The notes beneath the pieces are model-generated. The model searched no databases. It was not told the DNA's origin and was given only the letters and a program-made list of their open reading frames with translations. Made by a program: the position numbers and the translations under genes. Shown here piece after piece: positions 44,034 to 54,200 of a DNA stretch of 64,000 nucleotides; positions within the stretch are counted from its first letter, which is position 1, and every line of letters begins with the position of its first letter. This DNA is from Dolomedes plantarius (lineage: Eukaryota; Arthropoda; Arachnida; Araneae; Dolomedidae): the NCBI GenBank assembly GCA_907164885.2, contig OU015501.1, positions 23,941,591-24,005,590 of the forward strand. Direction: 5' to 3'.

Positions 44034-45243
44034 CGATGAACTGGTACATCGAAGGTTAGCACATATAAGTCCATATGTAGTCCGGGATACAATTAGGAAA
44101 CATGCCATAAAGGGGTTGGAAAAATTTGAAGATCATAATTTTGACTGTGAAACCTGTACACTTAACAAGTTCAGACGGGTTAGTTTTAAATCTGTAAATT
44201 TTAGACGCTCTAAATATCCCAATGATTTGATCTATATGGATACTTGGGGTCCTTGCAGTACTATTGGTCGCAACGGTGAAAAATATTTTTTATCGATTAT
44301 AGACGACCATTCACGTAAGTGCTCTGTTTACCCTATGTGTGAAAAATCTGAGGTTTTCCGGATTTTTAGAAATCATGTCGCTCGTGCAGAGAGGTTCCTA
44401 GGGCGGAAAATAAAAAGTATCCGTACCGATAACGGGACTGAGTTTGTAAACAATAATTTTACACAATTTTGCAATGATCATGGGGTAAAACATGAACTCA
44501 CAAACACATATACACCAGAGCAGAACGGTACTGCAGAAAGGTTCAACCAGACAGTATCAAATGGGGCGAAGTGCTTGTTAGCAGACAGTGGGTTAGAGAC
44601 AAAATTTTGGCCTGATGCAGTTTTAAGTTTCACCTATGTCTGGAACAGGGTTGTACATAAAGGTCTAAGTAAGACACCATTTGAGCTTTTTGGAGGGTAT
44701 AAGCCATCGGTAAACCACTTGAAGCCGTTTGGGTCCATCGCGTATGTTGGTGTACCACGACAACACAGAGCGAAGTTAGACGCCAAGGCGAAGAAAGGGG
44801 TGATGATTGGATATGCCTTTAACACCAAGGGTTATCGGATATGGTTCCCAGACACCAATAATGTGGTGGAGACCATAAATGTCAGATTCTGTGAGGATTC
44901 ACAAGGGATGGAAGGCGACAGTGGAGCAATGATGGGTCCCAGTAATAATCCTAACACCGAATCATACTCCAAACATGAGGGAGATGAAGACGTTTCTATT
45001 ATCAATTTAGGTCAGAATCTACCCCGTGAGAGTGACGAAGATTTGGTGGAAAAAGATAGTCCTGAAGAAACCCAAATTGATACGAGTCCCTTGCCAGCCC
45101 AAGATCTTAGAAGTAGCGATTGGAAAAGAAATCCATTTGGTCGATTGGAAAGAATCCATTCCGATTCCTCAGATAAAAATGGATATAAAGGGAAAATATC
45201 AGATAAACCAGCTACCGCATCCACAAGTTATGCCAGTTCTTGA
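44017..45243 (+). CDS. Copia integrase
   Basis: 408 codons in the frame after the shift. The zinc finger is HRRLAH ... CETC; the catalytic triad is Asp in IYMDTWGP (~74), Asp in IRTDNGTEF (~139) and Glu in EQNGTAERFNQ (~175), a DD-35-E arrangement. GKLGP-like features of Pol follow (LKPFGSIAYV, GVMIGY). The C-terminal ~100 residues are acidic and polar. The ATG at 44017 is only the first in frame; natural translation would come from the upstream ORF. It ends at TGA (45241-45243) followed by CTAG, and the same frame continues into RT. Confidence 0.9.
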   Translation: MARKVDDELVHRRLAHISPYVVRDTIRKHAIKGLEKFEDHNFDCETCTLNKFRRVSFKSVNFRRSKYPNDLIYMDTWGPCSTIGRNGEKYFLSIIDDHSRKCSVYPMCEKSEVFRIFRNHVARAERFLGRKIKSIRTDNGTEFVNNNFTQFCNDHGVKHELTNTYTPEQNGTAERFNQTVSNGAKCLLADSGLETKFWPDAVLSFTYVWNRVVHKGLSKTPFELFGGYKPSVNHLKPFGSIAYVGVPRQHRAKLDAKAKKGVMIGYAFNTKGYRIWFPDTNNVVETINVRFCEDSQGMEGDSGAMMGPSNNPNTESYSKHEGDEDVSIINLGQNLPRESDEDLVEKDSPEETQIDTSPLPAQDLRSSDWKRNPFGRLERIHSDSSDKNGYKGKISDKPATASTSYASS

Positions 45244-45258
45244 CTAGACGATATACAG

Positions 45259-46812
45259 ATGCCTAATACTTACAAGCAAGCATTGAAATCACCACAGCAT
45301 AAACAGTGGGTAGAGGCCATGGAAGAAGAGATGAAAGTCATGACAGAAAGACAGGTATGGCACCTAGTTGAGTTACCATCAGATACAGATATCATAGGAT
45401 GCCGGTGGGTTTTTGCGTTGAAAAGAGACGAAAAGGGCGAGGTGGCCAGGTATAAGGCCAGACTGGTGGCACAGGGTTTTAAACAAATTAAAGGAGTTTC
45501 TTACGAAGAGACTTTTAGCCCAGTCATTAATTTCAGTCTAATTCGTTTTTTCTTCTCACTTTTAGTAGTTTTACAGGGTTGGACCCACAGACAGTGTGAT
45601 GTCAAAGGAGCTTATCTGTATGCACCATTAAAAGATGATATTTACATGTCTCAGCCTCCCGGTTTTGTTGTAGAAGGTAAGGAAGATTTTGTATGCAAAT
45701 TGGATAAAGCTATCTATGGATTGCATCAAAGTGGTAGAGAATGGTTCTTCGAGATTCATAAAGTATTGATAGAACTAGGTTTTAGCAAACTAAATTGGTG
45801 TAACTGTGCATATGATTTTAATTGTGTGTTGATTTTACTTTTATATGTTGATGACATGGTTTTGTTCGGTAAGGACGAGGAGATAATAGACAAAGCCATA
45901 GGATTGTTGAAGACACATTTTGATTTTAAAATTTTGGGAAAAACTAGAAAGCTGTTGGGAGTTGAGTTTGAAGAAAAGGGGGGAGAAGTTTTGTTGAGTC
46001 AGTCAATTTATATTGACGATATTCGTAAAAGGTTTACAAAATTCTTCGTACCGGTTTCCTCACTTCCAATCAGCAAGGGTACAGTATTCTCAAAGAAACA
46101 GTGTCCACAATCAGATGTTGAAATAGAAGAAATGAAACAATATCCCTATAGAAATTTACTAGGCTGTCTATCGTTCCTCGCTAGTAGAACCAGGCCCGAC
46201 ATAAGTTATGCCGTTAACATTTTTAGCCAATACCAAAGTAATCCTGGTAGAATTCACTGGGATGGTTTGATAAAACTTTTGGGCTATGTTATACACACAC
46301 ACAATTTTAAACTTAAACTTGCGTGCAATGAACCTAGTATAACGGTTTACACCGATGCAGATTTCGCAGCCAATAAGGATGACAGGACTTCTATGGGGGG
46401 ACAGATAGTGTTTCTTGGAAAAGCTCCAGTCATGTGGAGGACTTTCAAGGAGAAGTGCGTGTCGTTGTCAACTATGGAAAGTGAATTCTACGCTATGACA
46501 GAGGCCACAAAGGAACTTATGTGGTTTGATAGTATTCTAGAAGAATGTTATGCCAGAAAGTTAGTTCTTGGAGGAAAGCTTAGGTCAATTCTATATGTTG
46601 ATAACATGGCGTGTATAGATTTTGTTAAATCCCCAGTAGAGAACCATAGAAGTAAGCATATTGATGTCAAATTATTTTTTATTCGTGACCTAGTTTATCA
46701 GAACATATTTGACATAAATTATATAAAAAGTAAAGAAAATCTAGCAGATCCTTTTACCAAACCCCTGACCAAATTCGAACTGAGGCACCTATGTGATGAG
46801 ATTTTTGCATGA
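45259..46812 (+). CDS. Copia reverse transcriptase-RNase H
   Basis: 517 codons in the integrase frame, separated from it by one TGA. RT motifs: GCRWVFALKRDEKGEV, KARLVAQGFKQ, QCDVKGAYLYA and the catalytic LYVDDMVLFG (~195-204). RNase H: VYTDADFAANKDD, LSTMESEFYA and YVDNMACI supply the acidic residues; the end ENLADPFTKPL is the usual copia C-terminus. The enzyme copies the RNA inside particles. No internal stop is seen. Confidence 0.92.
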   Translation: MPNTYKQALKSPQHKQWVEAMEEEMKVMTERQVWHLVELPSDTDIIGCRWVFALKRDEKGEVARYKARLVAQGFKQIKGVSYEETFSPVINFSLIRFFFSLLVVLQGWTHRQCDVKGAYLYAPLKDDIYMSQPPGFVVEGKEDFVCKLDKAIYGLHQSGREWFFEIHKVLIELGFSKLNWCNCAYDFNCVLILLLYVDDMVLFGKDEEIIDKAIGLLKTHFDFKILGKTRKLLGVEFEEKGGEVLLSQSIYIDDIRKRFTKFFVPVSSLPISKGTVFSKKQCPQSDVEIEEMKQYPYRNLLGCLSFLASRTRPDISYAVNIFSQYQSNPGRIHWDGLIKLLGYVIHTHNFKLKLACNEPSITVYTDADFAANKDDRTSMGGQIVFLGKAPVMWRTFKEKCVSLSTMESEFYAMTEATKELMWFDSILEECYARKLVLGGKLRSILYVDNMACIDFVKSPVENHRSKHIDVKLFFIRDLVYQNIFDINYIKSKENLADPFTKPLTKFELRHLCDEIFA

Positions 46813-47743
46813 ACTTTTCTTGAATTTTTGCACGAATTTATTTTGAAGTGGTGTGTGCACTTAGTGTTTGAAATTGTGAATTTTTGCAATGTTTTTGTTT
46901 ACTTGTTTTGGTTGGATGTTTTTTTCCCCACCTAAACGTCTGAAGGTGTCTAAGGTGACATTTTTTCAGCATATCATCTGGATCCGAACAGCCTAACGTA
47001 CCGTCTCGGGTTAGGTGCAAATGTAATTTTCAGAGTGGTTCAGGTGGTGTATTTGTAAATTTGTCGAGGCACCGGAGGGCTTTGGGTCGCGGGTATGTTT
47101 TTTTTATTTTGGTGAATCCCTGTTTTGTTGAGGGGACTGCCACGTTAATTATTCCATCCACCTAATCAAGGAAAGTTTGTCTAATGAAAAATTTGTTTAA
47201 AGCTCAGTGTTTGTATGTGAGTTGTTTTTCTGATATTTATGCAGTGCGATATTATGGGATGTATTCTGTGTTTTTAGATATTTAAATATTTTACGATAAC
47301 TTCTCAATGGAAAACCAATTTGTTTTATGTGTTTGAATGAATTTGTATGAGTGGGCGCCCACGTACATATGTATTGATTTTTGAATATGATTGAATGTAG
47401 TCGTGTCCTAGTCATTGTATGTTTTAACTCTTTATTGTGGTTTATTAGTTGTTATATTGGTTTTCAGCCAACAATAGTGTACAGAAGCAGAAATAACTTT
47501 TGTTTAGAACTTGCAGATTTGAACCTTCTCAGCAATTTGTTTTGTACCTGTGTATTCCTAAGTTAAGACTGTATTATTGTTGTTATATGTTGCTATCGCA
47601 TTTTTGTTAACAAGACTAATGTTGGTTTGAATTAATTGTTTTATATGTATTCTAGTTCTGACAGAAAAAAACGAAATGTAAACTGATGGTTTTGAATTCT
47701 CATATTACTAGTTTATGTCGAAAAGACAAGTGGGGGGGGCATT
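46813..47743 (+). other. Copia 3' non-coding region with polypurine tract
   Basis: No further ORF. A purine run AAGTGGGGGGGG ends four bases before the 3' LTR (about 47728-47739) and is the likely plus-strand primer. Confidence 0.7.
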
Positions 47744-48472
47744 TGTTAGCGAGTTACACTAAAGACTACTTGTGAAACGAATCATGTACTTGCCTTTCCG
47801 GGTATTGCGTCATTTGTTTTAGACCGGTTTGATCATAAAACCTGATAACCGGATCAAATCTTTAATCGAATTTCCACAGCTGTGAAGAAGCTACCGTAAA
47901 TAATTTATTTTTCAGTTTCCAGTAGTTGGTGCGTTTTAAACAAACCGGATCGTTGAATATCATTAGATGAGGCGTATATAAGGCTCACATACGATTCAGT
48001 AACAGAAAGAGGAGAAGGAGGAGCTTTTCTCGACTATAGTTGAATAGATAGATAATGAAGCTGAGGACAATCTGAAGAAAGGTAATGTTGATTTATAGTT
48101 TAAGTTTAAGACGCAGTAAAGAAAATAGAATAAGGGGCTAACAGTCTTTGCCTGTGCCTAACTTGAGGTAATTCCATCACAGTGTATAGACACTGTTGTT
48201 TGTATATATGAGACTTGTTTTTTTTTTAATGAATTTAGAGAACGCTATTGATTGATATGGATATTTTATTGTTGAAGATTTTTAAACTAACTTTTAATAT
48301 TTTAAACAAATAAATTTGAATTGTTATTGTTGAAAAAGTCTTGTCGTCTATGCTTTCATCAATAGTTTTAACGTATACCTATTGTAACAAACAACGTTTC
48401 TTCTGCGATTTTACTCTGCAATTTAATTATTAGGTTTTTTGTTGACGTGCTCGTTTCACGTGCACGCTGACA
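47744..48472 (+). repeat. 3' LTR of copia element
   Basis: 729 bp, nearly identical to 41568-42297. Confidence 0.95.
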
Positions 48473-48477
48473 GAGTA

Positions 48478-49201
48478 TGACCTCCGTTTTCCCCCATCAC
48501 CAACCGTTTTCGGGGGAGGGTCCCCCCCCCCCCCCACCCACCTATTTTTTTCACTTTTCGATAATTTGGAGGGATAAAAAGGATTATTTTAGCCTTTACA
48601 TTTCTTATGAGGGGCTAGAGAGGTGAAAAGTTCTAAAACAAGAACATTTGTAGCAAGGAGTTAGATTTGGGGGAGGATTTGCCCATTAAACTGTAAAAAA
48701 ATCATTAAAAATGATGGATTTTTCCGGGTTTTTTCGCAATTTTTCTTTATTTTCAACATATTCCAGCTTCTAGCCTCCCTCATCCTCCTCCAAATACCCC
48801 CAAATAATAAAAATATATAGCAACAATATATAGCAACAATGATAAAAATGTGTAGCAGCAATAATGAAAATATATAGCAACAGTTCGGAAGATTCCCTGT
48901 ACCACGCTATCGCTCCCATAACCTCGCGCGCACAGGTTTGCGCACTAATTTTCCAGCTTTGACAAATTTAAACTTACATTGCTCTTGTAACTATATTCCT
49001 GCACTGTAATCCTTATCTTTCCCCAGTACATCTCTAGCAATCGTAGAGTCAACTTGTCGGTGTTCTAGGCGGGAATTCTGTGTTTCCAAGTTGTTTAAAT
49101 TGTTTAAAACGGTAGAAATGTTTTTCCGGCTTTTTCCAAGAGAATTAAAGTACGTGAGTGTGAGTTGTGATTAATATTGAACATTGATTTACGGTTTAAT
49201 T
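48478..49201. other. Unassigned DNA right of copia
   Basis: Begins with a C-rich run near 48522-48537. Short open frames only. The end (49140-49200) may be the 5' leader of the following pseudogene. Confidence 0.4.
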
Positions 49202-49735
49202 ATGCCACGCAAGTGTGAAAATCATACGGATAGCTTCTGCTATGTTTGCGGGGAACTGACTTTAAAAGCACAATGAAAACTCTTTTCTCCGCTTCTTAAA
49301 ACTGCTTATAAATTTTTCTTTGATTGCCAAGTTGGCGACCAGAACAAGGATTGGGCACCAACAGCTTGCTTCACTACTTGTTACAGTAGCTTGACCAAAT
49401 GGCTCAAAGGCACCCGTAAATCAATGTCATTTGCTGTGCCCATGGTTTGGCGGGAACCTCGGTGTCATCTCACAGATTGTTACTTTTGTATGACTTCCCT
49501 CGTCGAGTTCTCTAGCAAAAGTAAGCATACAATTCAGTATCCTAATATTCCTTCAGCTTTAAGATCAGTTCCACACAACGAATATTTGCCAATTCCAGTG
49601 CCCCCAAACCCTATACTCTAGAGCCAGAAGCGGATTTGAAAGACTTTGAGCCACAGCCTGGACCATCAAATGATACGTCCACCGATGATGAAGAGTGTTC
49701 AGCTGGATTTTCCTGCAGACCAGTGTTATAGAAAG
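49202..49735 (+). pseudogene. Fragment of a repetitive arthropod protein of unknown function
   Basis: From the ATG at 49202: KCENHTDSFCYVCGELTLKA, a TGA at about 49274, then VGDQNKDWAPTACFTTC, WLKGTRKSMSFAVPMVWREP and DCYFCMTS. A shift near 49618 leads to EADLKDFEPQPGPSNDTS and ends at a TAG near 49729. CxxC pairs suggest zinc binding. From memory, similar proteins occur in many copies in arthropod genomes, which suggests a mobile origin, but I cannot name a function. Only the N-terminal part remains. Confidence 0.55.
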
Positions 49736-49861
49736 AATTTCTTTTTGAGAAAACAAGGAACTCGTGAAGAAAATGGTAAATCTACAGAAAGTCGAGACCA
49801 TTCATAATTTTCTTGCTTCTGAAAACATCAAATAGCTCCATCAGCCCCTCATACATTCATC

Positions 49862-50205
49862 TTTAACTGCAATTCCGGAGCAGAATCTTTTGGATGTTAA
49901 CATAAATGCGAATCGATATTGAATTGTGCAAAGAATGCTGCAACATTTTTGGAAAAGGTGGTCTTCAGAATACCTTTCAAGGCTGTAACACAGACATAAG
50001 TGGTGCCCGTGTACAAAGAATTTACAGGCAGGAGACATTCTTCTCGGGAAAAATGATAATCTGCCCCCTCTGCAATGGAGATTGGGATGGATAACCAAAG
50101 TTCATCATGGAAAAGACAACAAGTGGGTGTTGTAGACTTGAGAACTTCAACTGGAGATTAAAATGCCCAATAGCAAAACTTTGCCTTCTGCAGTCCATTT
50201 AACTT
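49862..50205 (+). pseudogene. BEL/Pao Pol C-terminal fragment
   Basis: Broken frames read LTAIPEQNLLDVNIN, QHFWKRWSSEYLSRL, ILLGKNDNLPPLQWRLG then KVHHGKDNK, and, after a shift, VDLRTSTGD and KCPIAKLCLL. This is the characteristic end of BEL/Pao integrase. It may belong to the same old element as 39857-41567, but the intervening DNA does not prove that. Confidence 0.75.
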
Positions 50206-50267
50206 CAGTGCCATTTTTTATGTGTATTTTGTTTAAAGCCCTCCTAGGTGTTTCAAGGGCGGGGGTA

Positions 50268-50600
50268 TGTATGATGTTTTATGCTTTGTAAACTCACTGG
50301 TTAGCGTTTTTTATGCAAATTTTGAGCTTTCCAATTTTTTTGTGCATATAAAAGAAACAGAATCTGGCAACGCCAAGTTATAGTTGCCGGCTTCACGAGA
50401 AAGTTGTGTTCTGTGTTTGTGAAATAAAAAGTAAGATTTGTGTGTGAGTTCTTGTCCAACCAGCATTTCTTTGTCATCATGTAACCAATGCGTTTTCTTC
50501 TGCAGGTGGTGGTATACGTAGATGGTGGCCATTCTCAATGGACTTTACGAAGCTTTTACAGTCAGTTCCTGCATCGAAGCGGAAGAGACTGTTATAAGGA
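50268..50600 (+). repeat. Probable BEL/Pao 3' LTR (solo partner not seen)
   Basis: Starts TGTATGATG right after a purine run (AAGGGCGGGGG) that follows the Pol C-terminus. It contains TATAAAA at 50347-50353 and AATAAA at about 50423. The right boundary is uncertain and no second LTR is in the window. Confidence 0.5.
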
Positions 50601-50857
50601 GCTAGTGTATTGAAAATGTAGCCGTTCTATTTAGAAATAGGCAACTGTGAAGAGAGATTTGCCTGCCCCATTTTAATGTAAGATAATTTCCTCCATAACG
50701 GTTCTCCGGAAAGCAAAATTTCAGATGTCCTGCGTCACGAGTTATAGTTTTGGCAGCGCGCCAAACAAAGTATGTATCGCTTGGACAAGCAGTAAACAGT
50801 TAAACAGAAAAGTACCAAAATGCGTCAAAATTTTGACATACTTTATATATATATATA
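50601..50857. other. Unassigned DNA
   Basis: No gene recognised; ends in a TA run. Confidence 0.4.
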
Positions 50858-50859
50858 CA

Positions 50860-50961
50860 CAGTCGATTCCGGTTAATTGGACCACCGGTTAATCGGACCA
50901 GCCTGTTATTAGGACCAAAATGACCGAGTCCCGATGTGGTCCGATTAACTGGAATCGACTG
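50860..50961. mobile_element. Tiny pogo/Tigger-type MITE (~102 bp)
   Basis: Ends CAGTCGATTCCGGTTAATTG (left) and CAGTCGATTCCAGTTAATCG (right, reverse complement), with TA nearby on the left and directly on the right. CAGT-type ends with TTAATCGGAC motifs repeated inside are typical of Tigger-family MITEs. Confidence 0.8.
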
Positions 50962-51222
50962 TATGTATATATATATATATACTGGTGATATAAAGTAAGA
51001 GAATTTTCATATTTTATCGAATTTCATGAAAAGAACTGGACTGAATGTCAAACCACTGCTTCTAGACAAAAATGCAAATCTTGTACATCAAATACGTAAG
51101 CGTACACGTCTGTGTAGGCGGAGCCAGTAGAGAAACGGGCTCTATAAGTGCGCGTAAGTTAAGACGCATTTCGTTCGCTAGCACACCTCGGCGAATTTCT
51201 TGGTGTTATTTTGCAGCAATTA

Positions 51223-54200
51223 CCCCAGTCAAAATAGACCCAATTTTGACGAATGGCTAAAAAAAAATATGAAAGTTTTGAAATTTGGTAGAAATGTTTG
51301 TTTAGGCATGCTAATGAACATACTAAAAGTCCCCACTGATCAGACTTGAGCTTTCGCCGCCATCTTGGAAAATGTGAAGGTTTTTTTGTTTTTGGGAAAT
51401 ATCTTTAAAAATATTGATTTTAAAAAAATAATTAAATACAAAAATTAAAGAGCATTCAATTATGATCAAAAATCATCCTTAACATTTTTTTATATGTCTA
51501 ACAGGAATAAAGATAATTGACTTCGAAAAGAGCGCACTATCACACCTGGGACGCGCAAGCGCGGTTCCCCATCGCGGTGGGGGGGGAAACCCGCGCATGT
51601 GCATACCATAATTAGCCAAATTAGTTTTACACAAAATGGGAAGGTTTTTTGTATTTTTTCAAATAACTAGGGAAATATTAACTTTACGTAAAAAAAAGTT
51701 TATTTCAAAAATTAAAAAACATTAAATTATGTACAAAAACGATTTTATACATTTTTGTCGTAAACCTAACAGGAACGAAGATATTGACTATAAAATGCGC
51801 GTTGATAATGGAGGTAGCTTCTACAAAAAACAATCCACAAAAAACATGTATTATATTTTTTTATAAGTCTAACACGAACAAAGATAATTGACTTTGGAAA
51901 GAGCGCACTATCACACCAGAGACGCGCATGCACGGGTGCCCATCGCGATGGCTGGAAGACACGCGTAAGTGCATACCGTAAGGTGCCAAATTGGTCTTAC
52001 CCTAGTATTTTCCTAGTCAATTAATAATTAGTCACCGTTTCGTGTGCGTCTGTGAACAATGGCTGATACGGAACTATGTTTTATATGTAAAAAAATAATG
52101 TCAAATGGTGATTTCGTGAGTGTAGGAGAAAAGGGGATCGGCGCTTTAAAGAGAGCTAGTGTCCAAAGAAAAGACAATAAGCATGAACAGTTGTAACATT
52201 TAAAATCTGTTTCGGTTCATTCGTTGTGCCGGAGAAATTACACCAGACCAGGAAGTATAAAAGTTGATTTAAAAAGAAATGCAGAAATCGCGTCAACATC
52301 CCAAAGTGAAGAGCGTGCGGTAAGTTTACGATCTGTTTTACCTCAGTTCAATTTTCGAACAAAATGTTTCTTTTGTACGGCAGTGATAGACGAAGAATTC
52401 AAAGGAAGACAAAAGAAAAAACCAACTGACAGGTGAAGAACTATATACGAAGTTAGGAGTCTCGAAATGAAAAACAAAGTTCTTGAAGCTGCAGAGAATA
52501 GACATGACCAGTGGAGAGAGGAAGTTCAGTGTCGTATAATAAACGTTGCTGATTTAGTTGCAGCTGATGCGATTTATCACCAAGATTGCTTCATTACTTT
52601 TTTTCCACACACTTCACCAATCAGAAAGAGAGGGCGGCCTGAGTCGGATTACGTATCAGCAGCTGTAGACGAAATATCCTTCTTCCTTGATAATAATGAC
52701 GACTGTCAATTCTCACTACCCGAACTCAAATCTCAAATTACAGGGCTAGTTCCAGACGACATCACTTTGAGAAATAAGTTGAAACAAAAATACGGGTATG
52801 GCATTATTTTTGCTTCAAACTCCAAAAAAGTTACTGTCATATGTTTACGTAATACTGGAATGAAAGTCTTATCAGACTCTTGGTACGACAAAAGGATACG
52901 AAATGATCGTGAGGAGCGTCTACGAATAGTACAAACTGCTGCAGCCATAATAAAAGAAGATATCCAGACACCAGTTTATGACACTCATTGCTACCCTCCA
53001 AGTGATAACTTTTTTCAGAGATGTGAACAAGGGCATTCCAGAAAGCCTAGAATCTTTTTTGGAGCACTTGATTATTTAAAAAAAGACTGCTAAGGCGGAA
53101 AAAATAGTCACTTCAATAGCTCACGTCATTATATCAGCGCTAACGCCACGATCATTTATGTCTGCTCTGCTCAATGGTCTTGCTTTATTTTTGTACAAAA
53201 AGTTCTGTTCCAAGAATTTAATAACAATGCTCTCGAATTTGGGATTTTGTTCTTCTTACTATGAAGCCCAAACACTTGAGATGTCAGCCATAAATCATCC
53301 GCAACCCCAAATGCGTGAGGAATCATTCTGCCAATTCGTATTTGACAGTGCAGATTTCAATGTGTCGACAATCGATGACCTGAATACGTTTCATATCATT
53401 GGGGGGGGGGGGGGGCATTGCTTGTTTTACTCCAGCGTCAGCAATGGAACCCGGGACGAAGATAAAAAAAATTAACAGAACTTACATCCGCATCGACCGT
53501 AGGCAAAATGGGAATCATTCCTCTTGAAACGTTTGAAAATTTTCGAGGGCCTGGGTTAAAAACAATTACTATCGAAGATTTGAATGTCTTAAATCCTTTA
53601 GCGGAAGATTTACCACTGCCTAAGCCATCTGATATCTCCTGGATGTGTGCTAAGTGGTTAGGTCTTCCACAGATACCTGAATGGAAAGGATTTTTCCATT
53701 GTATAACCAGAAACCAGCCTTGTGAAAAGACCAAAGTAAAACCCCTTCCTTTTGTTAATTCACCACCAAGCAAGTATGACACCATTTTCACTGTGCTGAA
53801 ATATGCTGCCCAGAGCAGTGTGTTAAAATGCACCAAAAGTCTTGCATACTCACGTTTGACCAACCACTGTATATTAAAGCTCGACAGATAGTCGCAGCAA
53901 CATCCAATCCATTATTATCAAGTTGTATTGTGAGGCTTGGTGGATTCCATCTTTTAATGTCATTCTTAGGATGCATTAGGTACATAATGACTGGAAGTGG
54001 GTTAAAAGAAATATTCACTTTGATTTATGCACCTACGTCAGTAGAAAAAATGTTGCCTGGCCATGCATACGCTAGGGCCGTCCGAGCTCATTTATTGACC
54101 CAAACAGCTTTAGCAAAAATAATTTTTGACGGCATGGACATATCGGATTTGAAATGTAAAAATCTCCGTGAGTTGTTTCAAGATTTTGCTACTGAAAAAC

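Larger units (their letters stand above)
41568..48472 (+). mobile_element. Ty1/copia LTR retrotransposon, lightly damaged
   Basis: LTRs of 730 and 729 bp (TGTTAGCG...GCTGACA), with a perfect 5-bp duplication GAGTA (41563-41567, 48473-48477). The order protease, integrase, RT, RNase H is that of Ty1/copia. The reading frame is interrupted once by a frameshift (~44010-44030) and once by an in-frame TGA (45241-45243). The LTRs differ at only a few positions, so the insertion is recent. Confidence 0.95.

Noticed and set aside
53438..53863. 141-codon minus-strand ORF in the 4.19-kb element
   Set aside because: Antisense to conserved plus-strand pieces of the Cys-rich gene; a shadow.
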